The notes: a model not told the origin generated them from the letters alone. A DNA stretch of 64,000 nt from Rhinopithecimicrobium faecis (GCA_017942165.1 JAGKSB010000003.1:124001-188000), one strand, 5' to 3'. Positions 16,142 to 25,831 are shown, counted from the stretch's first letter. Numbers and translations: made by a program.

Positions 16142-18577
16142 ATGAATAATATGTGTTATCAACGCTATATTTTACTGGTACTATATTTAATGGGTACTAT
16201 TCATTTGGTGAGCAGTCAGTCTAGGCTGGGAACAATTCAAGGAACCATATTTCTTGAAAATGGCGCTCCGATAGCAGCAGCAACTATTGTTGAACTTTCC
16301 TCGGCAAAGCGAGTGGTAGCGGATCGGCAAGGACGATATGCATTTTCCTTACCTGAAAATAAAAAATATATATTGCAGGTTTCCTGCCTTGGTAATGTAA
16401 CACAGACAAAGTCTGTACTCCTAAAAAAAGGCGAAGTGTTAACGGCAGATTTTGTGCTGAAGGCCAGTAATAAACAGCTTACTGAAGTAACAATAGATGT
16501 TGAAAATGTTAATTTGAGAGCAAGAAAAGAGGTCGTCAAAGCTGAAATTGTTGATACCAAGGCCGCACAAGCGAAATCAACAACATTAGTAGAACTTATG
16601 AACCGCTCTGCAGGGCTACGAGTACGACAGTCGGGGGGATTAGGTGCTAATACAAATATTATGGTCAATGGATTTCAGGGTAAATCTGTTAAAATATTAA
16701 AAGATGGCATACCCACAGACTATCTAGGTGCATCGTTTAATATATCCGCTACACCCGTAAATATGCTGGAAAGAGTGGAAGTATATAAAGGCGTACTCCC
16801 TACAGAAATTGGGGCTGATGCTTTGGGTGGTGCTATTAATATGGTGTCAAGAGTTGAGCGTAAACGTAGTTTGGCCCTATCCTATGAGATCGGCTCCTTC
16901 CAAACGCATCGTGCATCCATAAATCTGAGAGATCAACAGGCTGAGAAAAATTTTTTCTGGGGGATAGATGCGTTTTATAATTATGCTAAGAATAACTACT
17001 CCGTGACGGCAAGTATTCCAGATCTTGATAAGGCTACGGTGAGTAATCAAAAAGTAACGCTATTTCATAATAAGTTTAAACAAATTTATGGGGAGGTTTA
17101 TGCCGGTTTAAAAAACCTCTCGTGGGCGGATGAAATTAAACTGGGGATTACTGCTTTTGATATTCAGCGCGATAATCAATTTGGGGCCTTGATGGAAACA
17201 CCTTTTGGTGCCTCTATATCCACGGAAAGGGCTCCTGTAATTCCAAGTATTCGCTACAAAAAAGAATTCTTGGATAAGCGGCTTTCTATAGATCAATTTA
17301 TTGTTTATAGCACTATTCATGGTACGCAAACGGATACACTTCAAGGCGCTTATGATTGGTATGGAAACTTTCATCCAAGCACAGATCCAGCTAACCGTGG
17401 CGAAGCAGAAAACCCTACGCAAGCAACCCATACTTATAAGAATTTTACTAGCAGGACGGGTCTACAATATAGCTTGTCTCATCAACATAATTTAGCCTTA
17501 AATCTTGTTTTTAACGATTACAGCAGAAGTGGAAGAGATCCTTATGGTACTACAACAGCGGGAGAGAATCCGGTAGATTTACAAACATTACCTGCAAACT
17601 ACCGTAAGCTGATCGCTAGCCTGGGATTGAAAAGCAATTTCTTAGCCAGCAGATTACAAAATCTATTTCAAGTCAAATACTTTACAGCCCATACAAAAGG
17701 ACAGGAAGTTTCTGTAAATACTGGTTACCTAAATGAAACTACTTCTAGCGCGCAAACCTCAAAATTTGGATTAGCGGAAGCCCTAAAATTCAATTTTTCT
17801 AAGCGTACCTATTTACGTGTTTCTGGAGAATTAGCAACTAGACTCCCTGATCAAGTAGAAATATTAGGTAATGGAGCATTTATACTCGCAAATTTTGCTA
17901 TTCAACCTGAAACAAGCAGTAATGGCAATATTGGTTTTCATACCGCAACAAAAAATGACAAGCTCGCAGTGGAATTAAATAGCTTCTATCGCATTACAAA
18001 GAATATGATTATTACTGCTCCCGTAAATTTACTGTACTCGCAAAGTATAAATGTCGAATCAGTAAAAGGAATAGGGTTTGAAATAGATATGCGCTATCAG
18101 CCTGCTTCCTGGCTGACACTTAACGCTAATAGTACCTACCAAGATTTCAGACTATTTAAGCTCAGTAATCCCTTAATTGATTATTTAGAAGGGGCAAGAT
18201 TACGTAATACACCTTATTTTTTTAGCAACCTAGGAGCAAACGTGCAATTCCAGGATGTGATTGCCAAAACGGATAGACTACAAGGCTATTATCAGCTGAG
18301 TTATGTGCATCAATACTACCTGAATTATATCCCTAAAAATACAGAACCTGCAGGCTTTCTGGGTTTATGGGGGGCATCGAAAGTGGATGCTCCCAATATT
18401 ATTCCTTCGCAAGCAGTACACACGATAGGCGTTCTATGGCAACCAAAAGATGCGCTTCCATGGACCTTAAATATCGCATGCAAAAACCTATTGGATGCGG
18501 ACGTATATGACAACTTTAAAATTCAGAATGCCGGACGTAGTTTTCATATTAAGTTGAACTATACGCTGCCCTATTAG
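16142..18577 (+). CDS. TonB-dependent outer-membrane receptor, probable ferric-siderophore receptor
   Basis: This 811-residue protein has a signal peptide (cleavage near SSQS, residue 25), a carboxypeptidase-regulatory-like beta-sandwich (about 30-108), a plug domain (about 130-238: TLVELMNRSAGLRVRQSGG, MLERVEVYKG, DALGGAINMV) and a 22-strand barrel to the C-terminus with the final aromatic motif. Compact receptors of this size, with one neighbouring lipoprotein and an ABC importer, carry ferric chelates rather than glycans. SusC proteins are longer and pair with SusD. A second possible start is Met4. The genes to 24181 form one locus. Confidence 0.9.
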   Translation: MNNMCYQRYILLVLYLMGTIHLVSSQSRLGTIQGTIFLENGAPIAAATIVELSSAKRVVADRQGRYAFSLPENKKYILQVSCLGNVTQTKSVLLKKGEVLTADFVLKASNKQLTEVTIDVENVNLRARKEVVKAEIVDTKAAQAKSTTLVELMNRSAGLRVRQSGGLGANTNIMVNGFQGKSVKILKDGIPTDYLGASFNISATPVNMLERVEVYKGVLPTEIGADALGGAINMVSRVERKRSLALSYEIGSFQTHRASINLRDQQAEKNFFWGIDAFYNYAKNNYSVTASIPDLDKATVSNQKVTLFHNKFKQIYGEVYAGLKNLSWADEIKLGITAFDIQRDNQFGALMETPFGASISTERAPVIPSIRYKKEFLDKRLSIDQFIVYSTIHGTQTDTLQGAYDWYGNFHPSTDPANRGEAENPTQATHTYKNFTSRTGLQYSLSHQHNLALNLVFNDYSRSGRDPYGTTTAGENPVDLQTLPANYRKLIASLGLKSNFLASRLQNLFQVKYFTAHTKGQEVSVNTGYLNETTSSAQTSKFGLAEALKFNFSKRTYLRVSGELATRLPDQVEILGNGAFILANFAIQPETSSNGNIGFHTATKNDKLAVELNSFYRITKNMIITAPVNLLYSQSINVESVKGIGFEIDMRYQPASWLTLNANSTYQDFRLFKLSNPLIDYLEGARLRNTPYFFSNLGANVQFQDVIAKTDRLQGYYQLSYVHQYYLNYIPKNTEPAGFLGLWGASKVDAPNIIPSQAVHTIGVLWQPKDALPWTLNIACKNLLDADVYDNFKIQNAGRSFHIKLNYTLPY

Positions 18578-18650
18578 GCTAAAATTCTAATAAAGAGATC
18601 CAAGACTAAACTACAAATCTTATTAACATATAATACTTAACTAACATACA

Positions 18651-19916
18651 ATGAAAAAACAACTCTTAAGTGCTTTAGCTTTTATCCTGCTGACAGGTAC
18701 AATGCTTTCCTCCTGTAATAAAAATGATCCAACAAATAGTAAACCTAGTAACCCGGAATCTACCAGCGGAAAGTATGTCTTGCTGACAGCTGAATGGGCC
18801 GTAAAAGATGGTTCGGGCTATTACGCCGCCTACGATAAGATGCCAACTGGAGAAATAGACAATATTGGCGCATATTCACTACAATCTAGAAATCATGGAG
18901 GATTCAGAACCTTTGGCAACTGGATGTTTAATAGACAGAAATTGTCCGGTGAAACAGGAATTGTTCGCTACGGAATAGGGAATTCTGGGAAATTCGAAGA
19001 AACGGGATTTATAAAATGTGGTACCTCAGCGCAGCACTTAGCGGTAAGTGAAACTTTAGGCTATTATTTCGATGCCGATCGTGGAAAAACGAAAGTTCAA
19101 AAATTTAATCCTTCAACCATGGAAAGGACCGGTGAATTAGACCTTTCTGAAGTCGTGGATAAGGGTCAAGGGATAAGTACCAATGTTTATATCGGTAATC
19201 AAACTTTGGTAGCTAAAGAAGGAAAGTTATTCGTGAATATTACGTATGCTAGGGAAGGGGGAAATGGACATAATGATAATACGCGGAATTACCGTTTAGC
19301 CGTAGTGGATATAGCCACGGAAAAGGTTGAGAAAGTAATTGTTCATCCCACAGCTAAAAATCACGGGTATTCTTCCTCAGAATTTCCTGCTTGGATAAAA
19401 GGATCTGATGGTGCCCTGTATTTATTGACCACAGGATGGAATATAAATCAACAAAAAATCTTAGAAGGTGAAGAGTCCGCAATTTTCAGAATTAAAGCTG
19501 GAGAAACAGCGTTCGACACTAATTGGAAATTGGTGCCTAAAGATTTAGGCATGCCTGATGGTGCCTTGCTATGGAGCTTCCGAGAACATAAAGGAAAGCT
19601 TTATGTAGACTGCTCAAAAGATAAGATCAGTATTCCATCTTTAGCAAATCTGAATACCAATATTTATAAGTTTTTTGAAGTTTCAATTGATACCAAGCAG
19701 GCTACAGAAATTAAAGGTGTTCCTCTGACTGTATTTGGCCTTTCAACGGGTAATATTGAGGTGGTAGATGATCAGGTTCTGCTACGTGTAGTTAATAGAA
19801 TAGAGGGGCTAAATGGTTATTATAAAGTTAATCTTGCTAATCATACAGCCGAGAAGGCTTTTAATGTAGTTCGTGGAGGGGAAGCCTCAGGTTTTATACG
19901 TTTAACGGGAAAATAG
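18651..19916 (+). CDS. DUF4374 lipoprotein, candidate surface siderophore-binding protein
   Basis: This 421-residue protein has a lipobox LSSC (Cys22) followed by a short Asn/Pro/Ser linker. The mature protein has repeated blades of the kind GRTKVQKFNPSTMERTGEL, LFVNITYAREG and ALYLLTTGWNIN, consistent with the beta-propeller predicted for DUF4374. As I recall, this family includes XusB-like lipoproteins of Bacteroides that hold siderophores at the cell surface next to a TonB receptor. The gene follows the receptor by 73 bp, which fits a partner role. The ligand cannot be named from sequence. Confidence 0.75.
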   Translation: MKKQLLSALAFILLTGTMLSSCNKNDPTNSKPSNPESTSGKYVLLTAEWAVKDGSGYYAAYDKMPTGEIDNIGAYSLQSRNHGGFRTFGNWMFNRQKLSGETGIVRYGIGNSGKFEETGFIKCGTSAQHLAVSETLGYYFDADRGKTKVQKFNPSTMERTGELDLSEVVDKGQGISTNVYIGNQTLVAKEGKLFVNITYAREGGNGHNDNTRNYRLAVVDIATEKVEKVIVHPTAKNHGYSSSEFPAWIKGSDGALYLLTTGWNINQQKILEGEESAIFRIKAGETAFDTNWKLVPKDLGMPDGALLWSFREHKGKLYVDCSKDKISIPSLANLNTNIYKFFEVSIDTKQATEIKGVPLTVFGLSTGNIEVVDDQVLLRVVNRIEGLNGYYKVNLANHTAEKAFNVVRGGEASGFIRLTGK

Positions 19917-19982
19917 TTTAGACGCGAAACGTTACTATACCAATCTACTAAGCAGAATACTGAAATTTTTTAAAACTTAATA

Positions 19983-20291
19983 ATGAAATTAACTAAAGTA
20001 AATCTAGTAAAAACTAAAGATCAATTAACGACCTATTGGGAACTTCAGCAGCTAGCACAAGTCAATGATCATGTAGTAAATATGGTGAAAATTTTAGGTG
20101 AATTTGAAATGCATACCCATGAGCATGGTGAGAAGTTGTTTTACGTGTTGTCAGGGGTGCTGAATATAGCCTTCCCGAATGCCGAAGATCTCGTAGTTCA
20201 TGCTGGTGAATTTATAGTAATGCCTAAGGGGTCAAGACATAAGCCATATGCTTTAGAAGAAACAACCTTAATTTTTTTTGAAGCTAAATAA
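19983..20291 (+). CDS. Small cupin-domain protein
   Basis: This is 102 residues, a single cupin. Metal-binding positions are visible in FEMHTHEHGEKLFYVLSG (His44, His46, Glu50) and in the second motif PKGSRHKP (His86). Single-domain cupins of this size bind small molecules or act as isomerases or dioxygenases. Its location between the receptor-lipoprotein pair and the ABC permeases suggests a role in handling the chelate or its fragments, but this is positional inference only. It has no signal peptide, so it is cytoplasmic. Confidence 0.75.
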   Translation: MKLTKVNLVKTKDQLTTYWELQQLAQVNDHVVNMVKILGEFEMHTHEHGEKLFYVLSGVLNIAFPNAEDLVVHAGEFIVMPKGSRHKPYALEETTLIFFEAK

Positions 20292-20381
20292 TCTTTTTCA
20301 CCTTACTATACCAAACTCTATCATCAACACTAAGACGTCACTATTTGAAAGATAATAGCGACGTTTTTAATCCTATATAGC

Positions 20382-21374
20382 ATGTTTCTATCCATTAGCA
20401 AGGAGCGTATTTTCAAAGCAAACAATAAACGAAGATGGATAATCATTAGTATGATCTTTATATGCGCTGTTATTTTTTCTTTGAAAATTGGTGTTGAAGA
20501 ATTAACGATTAAGGATTTATTTTCAGCAACATCAGGAAGTTCAAAGCTTTTAATTATCAGTAGAATACCACGAACCTTAACCCTGCTTTTGACTGGTGCA
20601 GGTCTTGCTGTAGCAGGTGTAATCATGCAGCAGCTAACTCGGAATAAATTTCTAGCACCTAGCACCGCTGGTACGCTCGATGCTGCAAAGCTGGGGATAT
20701 TAATGGGATTATTATTTTTTCCTCACCTAGGTATGCTCCCGAAATTAGGGATAGGCCTTTTAGTATGCTTCGCGCTAACATCATTCTTCACGTTCAGTGT
20801 AGCAGAAATAGTAAAAAAAGATAGCCTTTTAATTCCTGTTTTTGGCGTTATGTACGGCTATGTCTTAAATGCGCTGACAACAATGTTAGGCGTTCATTTT
20901 AATATCATTCAGAATATGGAAGGCTGGCTCATAGGGAATTTTGCAAAAAGTCTACAAGGTCAGTATGAGTTAATTTTCCTACTGATTCCGATAGTTGTAA
21001 TTAGTTATAATTATGCCCATCGTTTTACCATTCTAGGAATGGGGAAGTCTTTTACATTGAACTTAGGTATTAATTACCGATTCTTTATGGGGTTAGGAAT
21101 TTTGTTGACTGCAATTACTGTAAGTACCACCGTTCTATTGGTGGGTAGTATACCGTTTATAGACTTAGTAGTTCCCAATTTAGTGTCGCTATTTCATGGA
21201 GATAATATGCATAAAAATCTTCCTTTCACTGCTGTGTACGGAGCAATTTCTCTCTTACTATGTGATAGCATAGCACGTTTAATTATATACCCATACGAAA
21301 TGCCTGCTAGTATGATTATTGGTTCTTTAGGCGCACTAGTATTTTTGATAATTTTATTAAAAAAGGGGCGATGA
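20382..21374 (+). CDS. FecCD-type ABC permease of siderophore importer (first subunit)
   Basis: This 330-residue protein has about nine to ten hydrophobic helices. The FecCD signature is clear: LLIISRIPRTLTLLLTGAGLAVAGVIMQQLTRN near residues 52-88 and LLVGSIPFIDLVVPNLVSLFHGDN near 248-272, the ATPase-contact loop. It resembles the FatD/VctD/CeuB type. It overlaps the next permease by 4 nt (ATGA), showing coupling, and the two should form a heterodimeric channel in the inner membrane. Confidence 0.88.
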   Translation: MFLSISKERIFKANNKRRWIIISMIFICAVIFSLKIGVEELTIKDLFSATSGSSKLLIISRIPRTLTLLLTGAGLAVAGVIMQQLTRNKFLAPSTAGTLDAAKLGILMGLLFFPHLGMLPKLGIGLLVCFALTSFFTFSVAEIVKKDSLLIPVFGVMYGYVLNALTTMLGVHFNIIQNMEGWLIGNFAKSLQGQYELIFLLIPIVVISYNYAHRFTILGMGKSFTLNLGINYRFFMGLGILLTAITVSTTVLLVGSIPFIDLVVPNLVSLFHGDNMHKNLPFTAVYGAISLLLCDSIARLIIYPYEMPASMIIGSLGALVFLIILLKKGR

Positions 21375-22312
21375 GGAATAAATTTATAATCTTATACAGC
21401 ATCGTATGCTTTGTAATCATTCTATTCTTGGTGCATGGAGTCTCTTTTAATCATAGTTTTATAATTTTTGGGAGGCTTCAACGGTTATGTGCACTTCTGC
21501 TTACTGCAGCTGCTATTACTTATGCTACGTTAGTTTTTCAAAGTATTACTACCAATAAAATTCTTACTCCTTCTTTGATGGGGTATGAGCATTTCTATTT
21601 ATTAATTCAAGTTGTTCTGCTGCTTCTATGTGGTGCAAATTCCATTCTTATAGCGTCTAAGACCTTCAACTTCTTGTTGGCAGCCGTATTAATGATTCTT
21701 TACTCTGCGCTACTTTATAGGGGATTTTTTAAGAATAGAAATAAGAAGCTCTACTTTATACTTTTAATTGGATTAGTGTTAAGTATATTTTTCCATTCTA
21801 CAACACAGTTTTTACAGATGCGCATTGATCCTAATGAATATGCTTATGTACAACAAGCAATGTTTTCATCTTTGGGAAGGACGTCCGTGGCTACATTATT
21901 TATGGCTTTTGCACTGATGCTTTTCACATTTATAGGATTATGGAGGTATTTCAAGTATTTAGATCTGATTAACTTAGGTCGTAATTATGCGCGCGGCCTA
22001 GGCGTAAACTACGATCGTGTAGTTCGATGGCAGTTGGCTGGCATCTCGATTTTAGTTTCTGTTTCTACGGCTTTGATTGGACCCATAACTTTTGTAGGAA
22101 TTTTTGTGTCGGGAATAACTTATAGGCTTGTTACTAAAGCAAGTCATCGTACAACTATTTCCTTTGGGTTTGGCGTTGCTCTAATACTATTGATCTCCGC
22201 ACAATTTTTAATTGAACGACTTTTTAACTACAAGCAAAGTCTTGGGGTCCTTGTAAACCTTTTTGGAGGCGTATATTTTATGTTCTTACTCTTCAAATTT
22301 CTTAGAAAATAA
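21371..22312 (+). CDS. FecCD-type ABC permease of siderophore importer (second subunit)
   Basis: This 313-residue integral membrane protein contains LQRLCALLLTAAAITYATLVFQSITTNKILTPSLMGYE near residues 37-74, the counterpart of the first permease, and ALIGPITFVGIFVSGITYRLV near 236-256, which should contact the ATPase. It resembles the FatC/VctG/CeuC type. It starts within the stop of the first permease gene, and the ATPase gene follows by 1 nt. Together they make the inner-membrane pore. Confidence 0.88.
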   Translation: MRNKFIILYSIVCFVIILFLVHGVSFNHSFIIFGRLQRLCALLLTAAAITYATLVFQSITTNKILTPSLMGYEHFYLLIQVVLLLLCGANSILIASKTFNFLLAAVLMILYSALLYRGFFKNRNKKLYFILLIGLVLSIFFHSTTQFLQMRIDPNEYAYVQQAMFSSLGRTSVATLFMAFALMLFTFIGLWRYFKYLDLINLGRNYARGLGVNYDRVVRWQLAGISILVSVSTALIGPITFVGIFVSGITYRLVTKASHRTTISFGFGVALILLISAQFLIERLFNYKQSLGVLVNLFGGVYFMFLLFKFLRK

Positions 22313-22313
22313 T

Positions 22314-23087
22314 ATGATTGAAATTAGTTCCTTACACAAGAAAATAGGTTATAAAACTATTCTAAAAGGTATAAATCTAAAAATTCCTGAAGGAAAATTG
22401 ATCTGCTTAATAGGTCCCAATGGTGCTGGGAAATCCTCTTTATTATCACTTATAGCGCAACTTGAAAAGGTCGAAAAAGGGGTTATTGAGTTGGATAACA
22501 GGGATATAAGAAGCTATCGTTTAGCTGAATTTTCTATGAAATTAGCTTATTTACAGCAGCATAATCATCTAGATCTTAAATTAACTGTAGCGGAGTTAGT
22601 TGCTTATGGTCGCTTTCCATATAGTAAAGGGAGATTAACAGCTAATGATCATCAGATTATCGAGCAAACAATAGGAGAATTGAATTTAAAAAGCTTACGT
22701 AACTCCTTTATTGACGAGCTTTCGGGAGGAGAACGTCAGCGTGTTTTTTTAGCTATGATCTTAGCACAAGATACGCCCTATATACTTTTGGATGAACCCC
22801 TAAATAATTTAGATATGAAGCATGCTGTAGAAATTATGCAGCATTGCAAAAACTTAGTGTGCACCCAGGGGAAGACAATACTTATCGTAGTGCACGATAT
22901 TAATTTTGCAGCCAATTACGCTGACTATATCGTAGGCATGAAGGATGGGAATTTAGCATTTATGCTCCCCACTTCGCAAGCAATTCAAGCAGATGTGTTG
23001 GGCAAATTATTTAATATAGATTTTCAAATTATAACGAGTGGCGTTACAGTAATGTGTAATTATTATTTCGGAAAATCTAGACTTTAG
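22314..23087 (+). CDS. ABC ATPase of siderophore importer
   Basis: This is 257 residues from the ATG at 22314, 1 nt after the permease stop. An upstream TTG extension to 22263 is inside the permease gene and is not used. Walker A GPNGAGKSS is at 34-42, the Q-loop is in LAYLQQHNH, the signature LSGGERQRV is intact, Walker B is YILLDEPLNNLD, and the switch His is in VVHDINFA. Length and motifs are those of FepC/FatE-like ATPases that power ferric siderophore import. Confidence 0.92.
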   Translation: MIEISSLHKKIGYKTILKGINLKIPEGKLICLIGPNGAGKSSLLSLIAQLEKVEKGVIELDNRDIRSYRLAEFSMKLAYLQQHNHLDLKLTVAELVAYGRFPYSKGRLTANDHQIIEQTIGELNLKSLRNSFIDELSGGERQRVFLAMILAQDTPYILLDEPLNNLDMKHAVEIMQHCKNLVCTQGKTILIVVHDINFAANYADYIVGMKDGNLAFMLPTSQAIQADVLGKLFNIDFQIITSGVTVMCNYYFGKSRL

Positions 23088-23140
23088 CAAATAGTGAACG
23101 ACAAGCTGAACTTCAGAATTAAAAATAGCTATAATTCGAT

Positions 23141-23220
23141 AAGAACATGCTCTATTTAATAAGAATATGCTCTATTTAATAAGAATATGCTCTATTTAAT
23201 AAGGATATGCTCTATTTAAT
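23141..23220 (+). repeat. Four tandem copies of a 20-bp repeat
   Basis: Four head-to-tail copies of AAGAATATGCTCTATTTAAT occupy 23141-23220, with single differences in copies 1 (C at position 6) and 4 (G at position 4). The array lies between the ATPase gene and the binding-protein gene and ends 23 bp before its ATG, so it covers the expected promoter and leader. The 20-bp period is near two helical turns. It may be a multi-site operator or an unstable repeat that tunes expression. Confidence 0.9.
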
Positions 23221-23242
23221 AATAACAATGTAAAAGACAAAA

Positions 23243-24181
23243 ATGATGAAAAATAAACTTTATGCACTGGCTTCATTACTTATATTGCTAATGATGAGCT
23301 GTAAGAATGAAATTAAAAATAAGGCACAAGTTGGTAAAAAAGACCTTGTACAGGTAAAACATGAATTGGGAAATAGTAAGGTTCCTAAAGAGCCCCAAAA
23401 AGTATACGTATTTGATATGGGAAGCCTGGAAACCTTAGCTGATTTAGGGATTCCTGTAGCCGGAATTCCTAAAGATTTTGTGCCCACTCATTTAAAGTCC
23501 TATTTAGAAAACACTCATGTCGTAGATGTTGGTTCCATATTGCAACCAAATCTAGAGAAATTGAGTACTGAAAATGCCGATTTAATAATTATTTCATCGT
23601 TGCATGCCAGTGATTATAAAGCTTTAACGAGTATAGCACCAACGGTTTCCTTAGGTGTTGACAGCAGAAATTATACAGCTTCAGTGCTGAAAAATCTAGC
23701 TACCATTGGCAATATTTTTGGAGTTTCTGAAATAACAGATCAAAAAATAGCCCTCTTAAAAGCTGACTTAGAAGCTGCAAAAAAAATAATTGCTCCAAGC
23801 CAAAAGAAAATTATGCTCTTAATGTATAATTCTGGTGCATTCAGTACTTTTGGCCCTCAAGCAAGATATAGTTTTGTATTTAATGATTTACAGGCTAAAT
23901 CCGCGGCAAATACTGAAGATACCTCCACACATGGCACTGTAATTTCTTCGGAATATATCAGTAAGGCTAATCCCGATATCCTATTTATAATTGATAGAAA
24001 TGAAATTATGGACGGTGTGAAAACGAATCCTAAGGACGTGGAAAATGCATTAATTCAGAAAACTAAAGCATATAAAAATAAACAAATCTATTACCTAGAT
24101 CCTAATATATGGTATATTTCGGGTGGAGGAACATATTCCATGAAACATATGATCACTGATATTCAACAGGCTTATTATTAA
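23243..24181 (+). CDS. Siderophore-binding lipoprotein of the ABC importer (FatB/CeuE/VctP-like)
   Basis: This 312-residue protein has a lipobox LMMSC (Cys20) for anchoring. The Fe3+-siderophore binding fold (TroA-like helical-backbone protein) is recognisable by VYVFDMGSLETLADLGIPVAGIP near residues 54-76, NADLIIISS near 112-120, and the tail ANPDILFIIDRNEI and AYKNKQIYYLDPNIWYISGGG. It binds the chelate in the periplasm and delivers it to the two permeases. It lies 156 bp behind the ATPase gene, with the 20-bp repeat array between, so it may be independently controlled. Confidence 0.88.
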   Translation: MMKNKLYALASLLILLMMSCKNEIKNKAQVGKKDLVQVKHELGNSKVPKEPQKVYVFDMGSLETLADLGIPVAGIPKDFVPTHLKSYLENTHVVDVGSILQPNLEKLSTENADLIIISSLHASDYKALTSIAPTVSLGVDSRNYTASVLKNLATIGNIFGVSEITDQKIALLKADLEAAKKIIAPSQKKIMLLMYNSGAFSTFGPQARYSFVFNDLQAKSAANTEDTSTHGTVISSEYISKANPDILFIIDRNEIMDGVKTNPKDVENALIQKTKAYKNKQIYYLDPNIWYISGGGTYSMKHMITDIQQAYY

Positions 24182-24221
24182 TTTATTATTGCACAACTAG
24201 TTATTATTACGCCATTAGCTA

Positions 24222-24256
24222 GGGCCACCAAGTAGCTGTCAGCTTCTTGATGGCCC
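24222..24256. terminator. Hairpin between convergent genes
   Basis: GGGCCACCAAG (24222-24232) pairs with CTTGATGGCCC (24246-24256), with one mismatch. There is no good T-run on either side, so its role as a terminator of the siderophore operon is only likely by position. Confidence 0.35.
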
Positions 24257-24358
24257 ATTTCCATATATTACTAGGGGTCTTCTCCTGAAATAGCTTGACA
24301 CTAAAATTGTTAACCCCAGGGGGAAATCGAGGGTCAGTTAGTAGCTTTCAGGCTATAT

Positions 24359-24823
24359 CTACAAAACTGAAAGATAGGTTTCTACTTCTGCATTATTTCC
24401 GTCGTAATACTTTTTCCCATGGACTGTAAAATCAGCTTTGTAGGCACGCTTCGTATTTAATTGCCCATCCGCCCATATTTCTAGCCACGTGTTTCCAATA
24501 GCTTCAGGCATTTTTCCTTTTGAAAGAATTTTCTGATACCGGCATGTTTCAATTTCTAGACCTACAAAACCTTGAGGTATAACAAGCAATGAACTTACCG
24601 CCATACCAATAATCGTGGTGTATGCTTCGGTATAATCGCTTTGATAATCTGTGTAAACGGCATAAATATCATCATTAAGCGTATTGGGAATTTGCTTTTG
24701 AATTTCGTTAGCCCAGAATTTTACCCATAATGCTTCAATATCAATTGCTGACTGTCCATCTGTATTGATGGTACGTGTTGAAATTCCAATAATATGAAAT
24801 TTTTCAATGGTTAGATTGTTCAT
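24359..24823 (-). CDS. GyrI-like/AraC effector-binding domain protein
   Basis: This stand-alone effector-binding domain has 154 residues. The GyrI-like fold is suggested by FHIIGISTRTIN at the start, ALWVKFWANEI, DDIYAVYTDYQSDYTEAYTTIIGMAVS and the terminal ADFTVHGKKYYDGNNAEVETYLSV. Such domains bind small hydrophobic or cationic ligands and are found in transcription regulators and as free proteins. The WYL-type regulator gene lies 53 bp upstream on the same strand, so the two are probably one operon. No DNA-binding part is present. Confidence 0.8.
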   Translation of the reverse strand: MNNLTIEKFHIIGISTRTINTDGQSAIDIEALWVKFWANEIQKQIPNTLNDDIYAVYTDYQSDYTEAYTTIIGMAVSSLLVIPQGFVGLEIETCRYQKILSKGKMPEAIGNTWLEIWADGQLNTKRAYKADFTVHGKKYYDGNNAEVETYLSVL

Positions 24824-24876
24824 TTAGATCTTTATATTTTAGTATACTGCAAAAATAAAACATCACAGTGACAACC

Positions 24877-25596
24877 CTATGGCAAGGGTTCTTCACATTT
24901 TTTTAAAGTCATCTCCATATATTTCTCAAAAGTGATTGTATGCTTTTCAAAGCATTCGTTTATTACTTGTAAGCTTTTAATACGATCGAGGCGAAATGAT
25001 CTGTACTCTTTACGAAGTCTACAAAATGCAATCAATAACCAATTTTCCTGTGTCGTATAAATAGCAAAAGGCTCTACGATACGTTCTGTTATTTGACCAT
25101 TATAAGGTGAGTAATACTGAATATGAACAAGCTTAAAATTTGTTAATGCCATCTGTAAGACCGACAGGTTACTACTCGTACGACTGTTCTCAGAATTTTG
25201 CGCAGATAGAACCCTTTCCGAAAGTAAATTCGCTTTGTCTTGCGTATTATTCCGTAAAACAGCTTTTATTTTATAAATAGCGTCAGTATAATCCTTCACG
25301 AAGGAAGCATCTTTATTCTTTAATACCAATTGTTCTGCGGTAATTAAAGCGTTGGCTTCATTTTCAGTAAACATAATGGGCGGCATTCGGTAGCCATCCA
25401 TCAAAGAGTAACCTTTACCTTCCTCCGTTATAATTGGAACACCAGCTTGTTCCAACGTTTTTATATCCCTGTAAACTGTACGCTTACTAATAGCGAATTT
25501 TTCAGCTATTTCATTCGCCGTAAGAAGTCGTTTAGACTGTAGCTGCATTAAAATAGAAGTTAATCGAGTCAGCCTCCTTGTATCCTTATTAATCAT
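24877..25596 (-). CDS. YafY-like transcriptional regulator (HTH + WYL domain)
   Basis: This 239-residue protein has an N-terminal winged helix (about 8-60: RLTSILMQLQSKRLLTANEIAEKFAISKRTVYRDIKTLEQAGVPI, quoted as separate elements of one domain) and a WYL domain in the C-terminal half, with YSPYNGQITERIVEPFAIYTTQENWLLIAFCRLRKEYRSFRLDRI running from about 168. It binds DNA and senses nucleic-acid or nucleotide ligands in other members. Together with the GyrI-like gene it forms a two-gene unit in which both partners may bind ligands. Confidence 0.85.
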   Translation of the reverse strand: MINKDTRRLTRLTSILMQLQSKRLLTANEIAEKFAISKRTVYRDIKTLEQAGVPIITEEGKGYSLMDGYRMPPIMFTENEANALITAEQLVLKNKDASFVKDYTDAIYKIKAVLRNNTQDKANLLSERVLSAQNSENSRTSSNLSVLQMALTNFKLVHIQYYSPYNGQITERIVEPFAIYTTQENWLLIAFCRLRKEYRSFRLDRIKSLQVINECFEKHTITFEKYMEMTLKKCEEPLP

Positions 25597-25831
25597 TAAG
25601 TGTTGCTCTTGAAAATCAAATTTTATTTTTTGTATTTACGACCTTATTACCCTTTAAAAATAATTTTTAAGCTTGATGGCTGTTAAAAATTTTTCAATTA
25701 ATAACAAAATGTACACCAACAATTAATTTAAGTTATTAACAAGGTATTATTAATTTAATTAAGAATCATTTACGTATATTGATTTTTTGTTTTGTATTAT
25801 TAACCACAAATATAACCTACTATACAAGCTA

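Noticed and set aside
22263..22313. Upstream extension of the ABC ATPase
   Set aside because: It lies inside the permease gene and begins with TTG; the ATG at 22314 is 1 nt after the permease stop.
23141..23220. CRISPR array
   Set aside because: The 20-bp copies are contiguous without spacers.
24222..24256. Riboswitch or small RNA
   Set aside because: It is a single short hairpin without conserved flanks, after the end of a gene.
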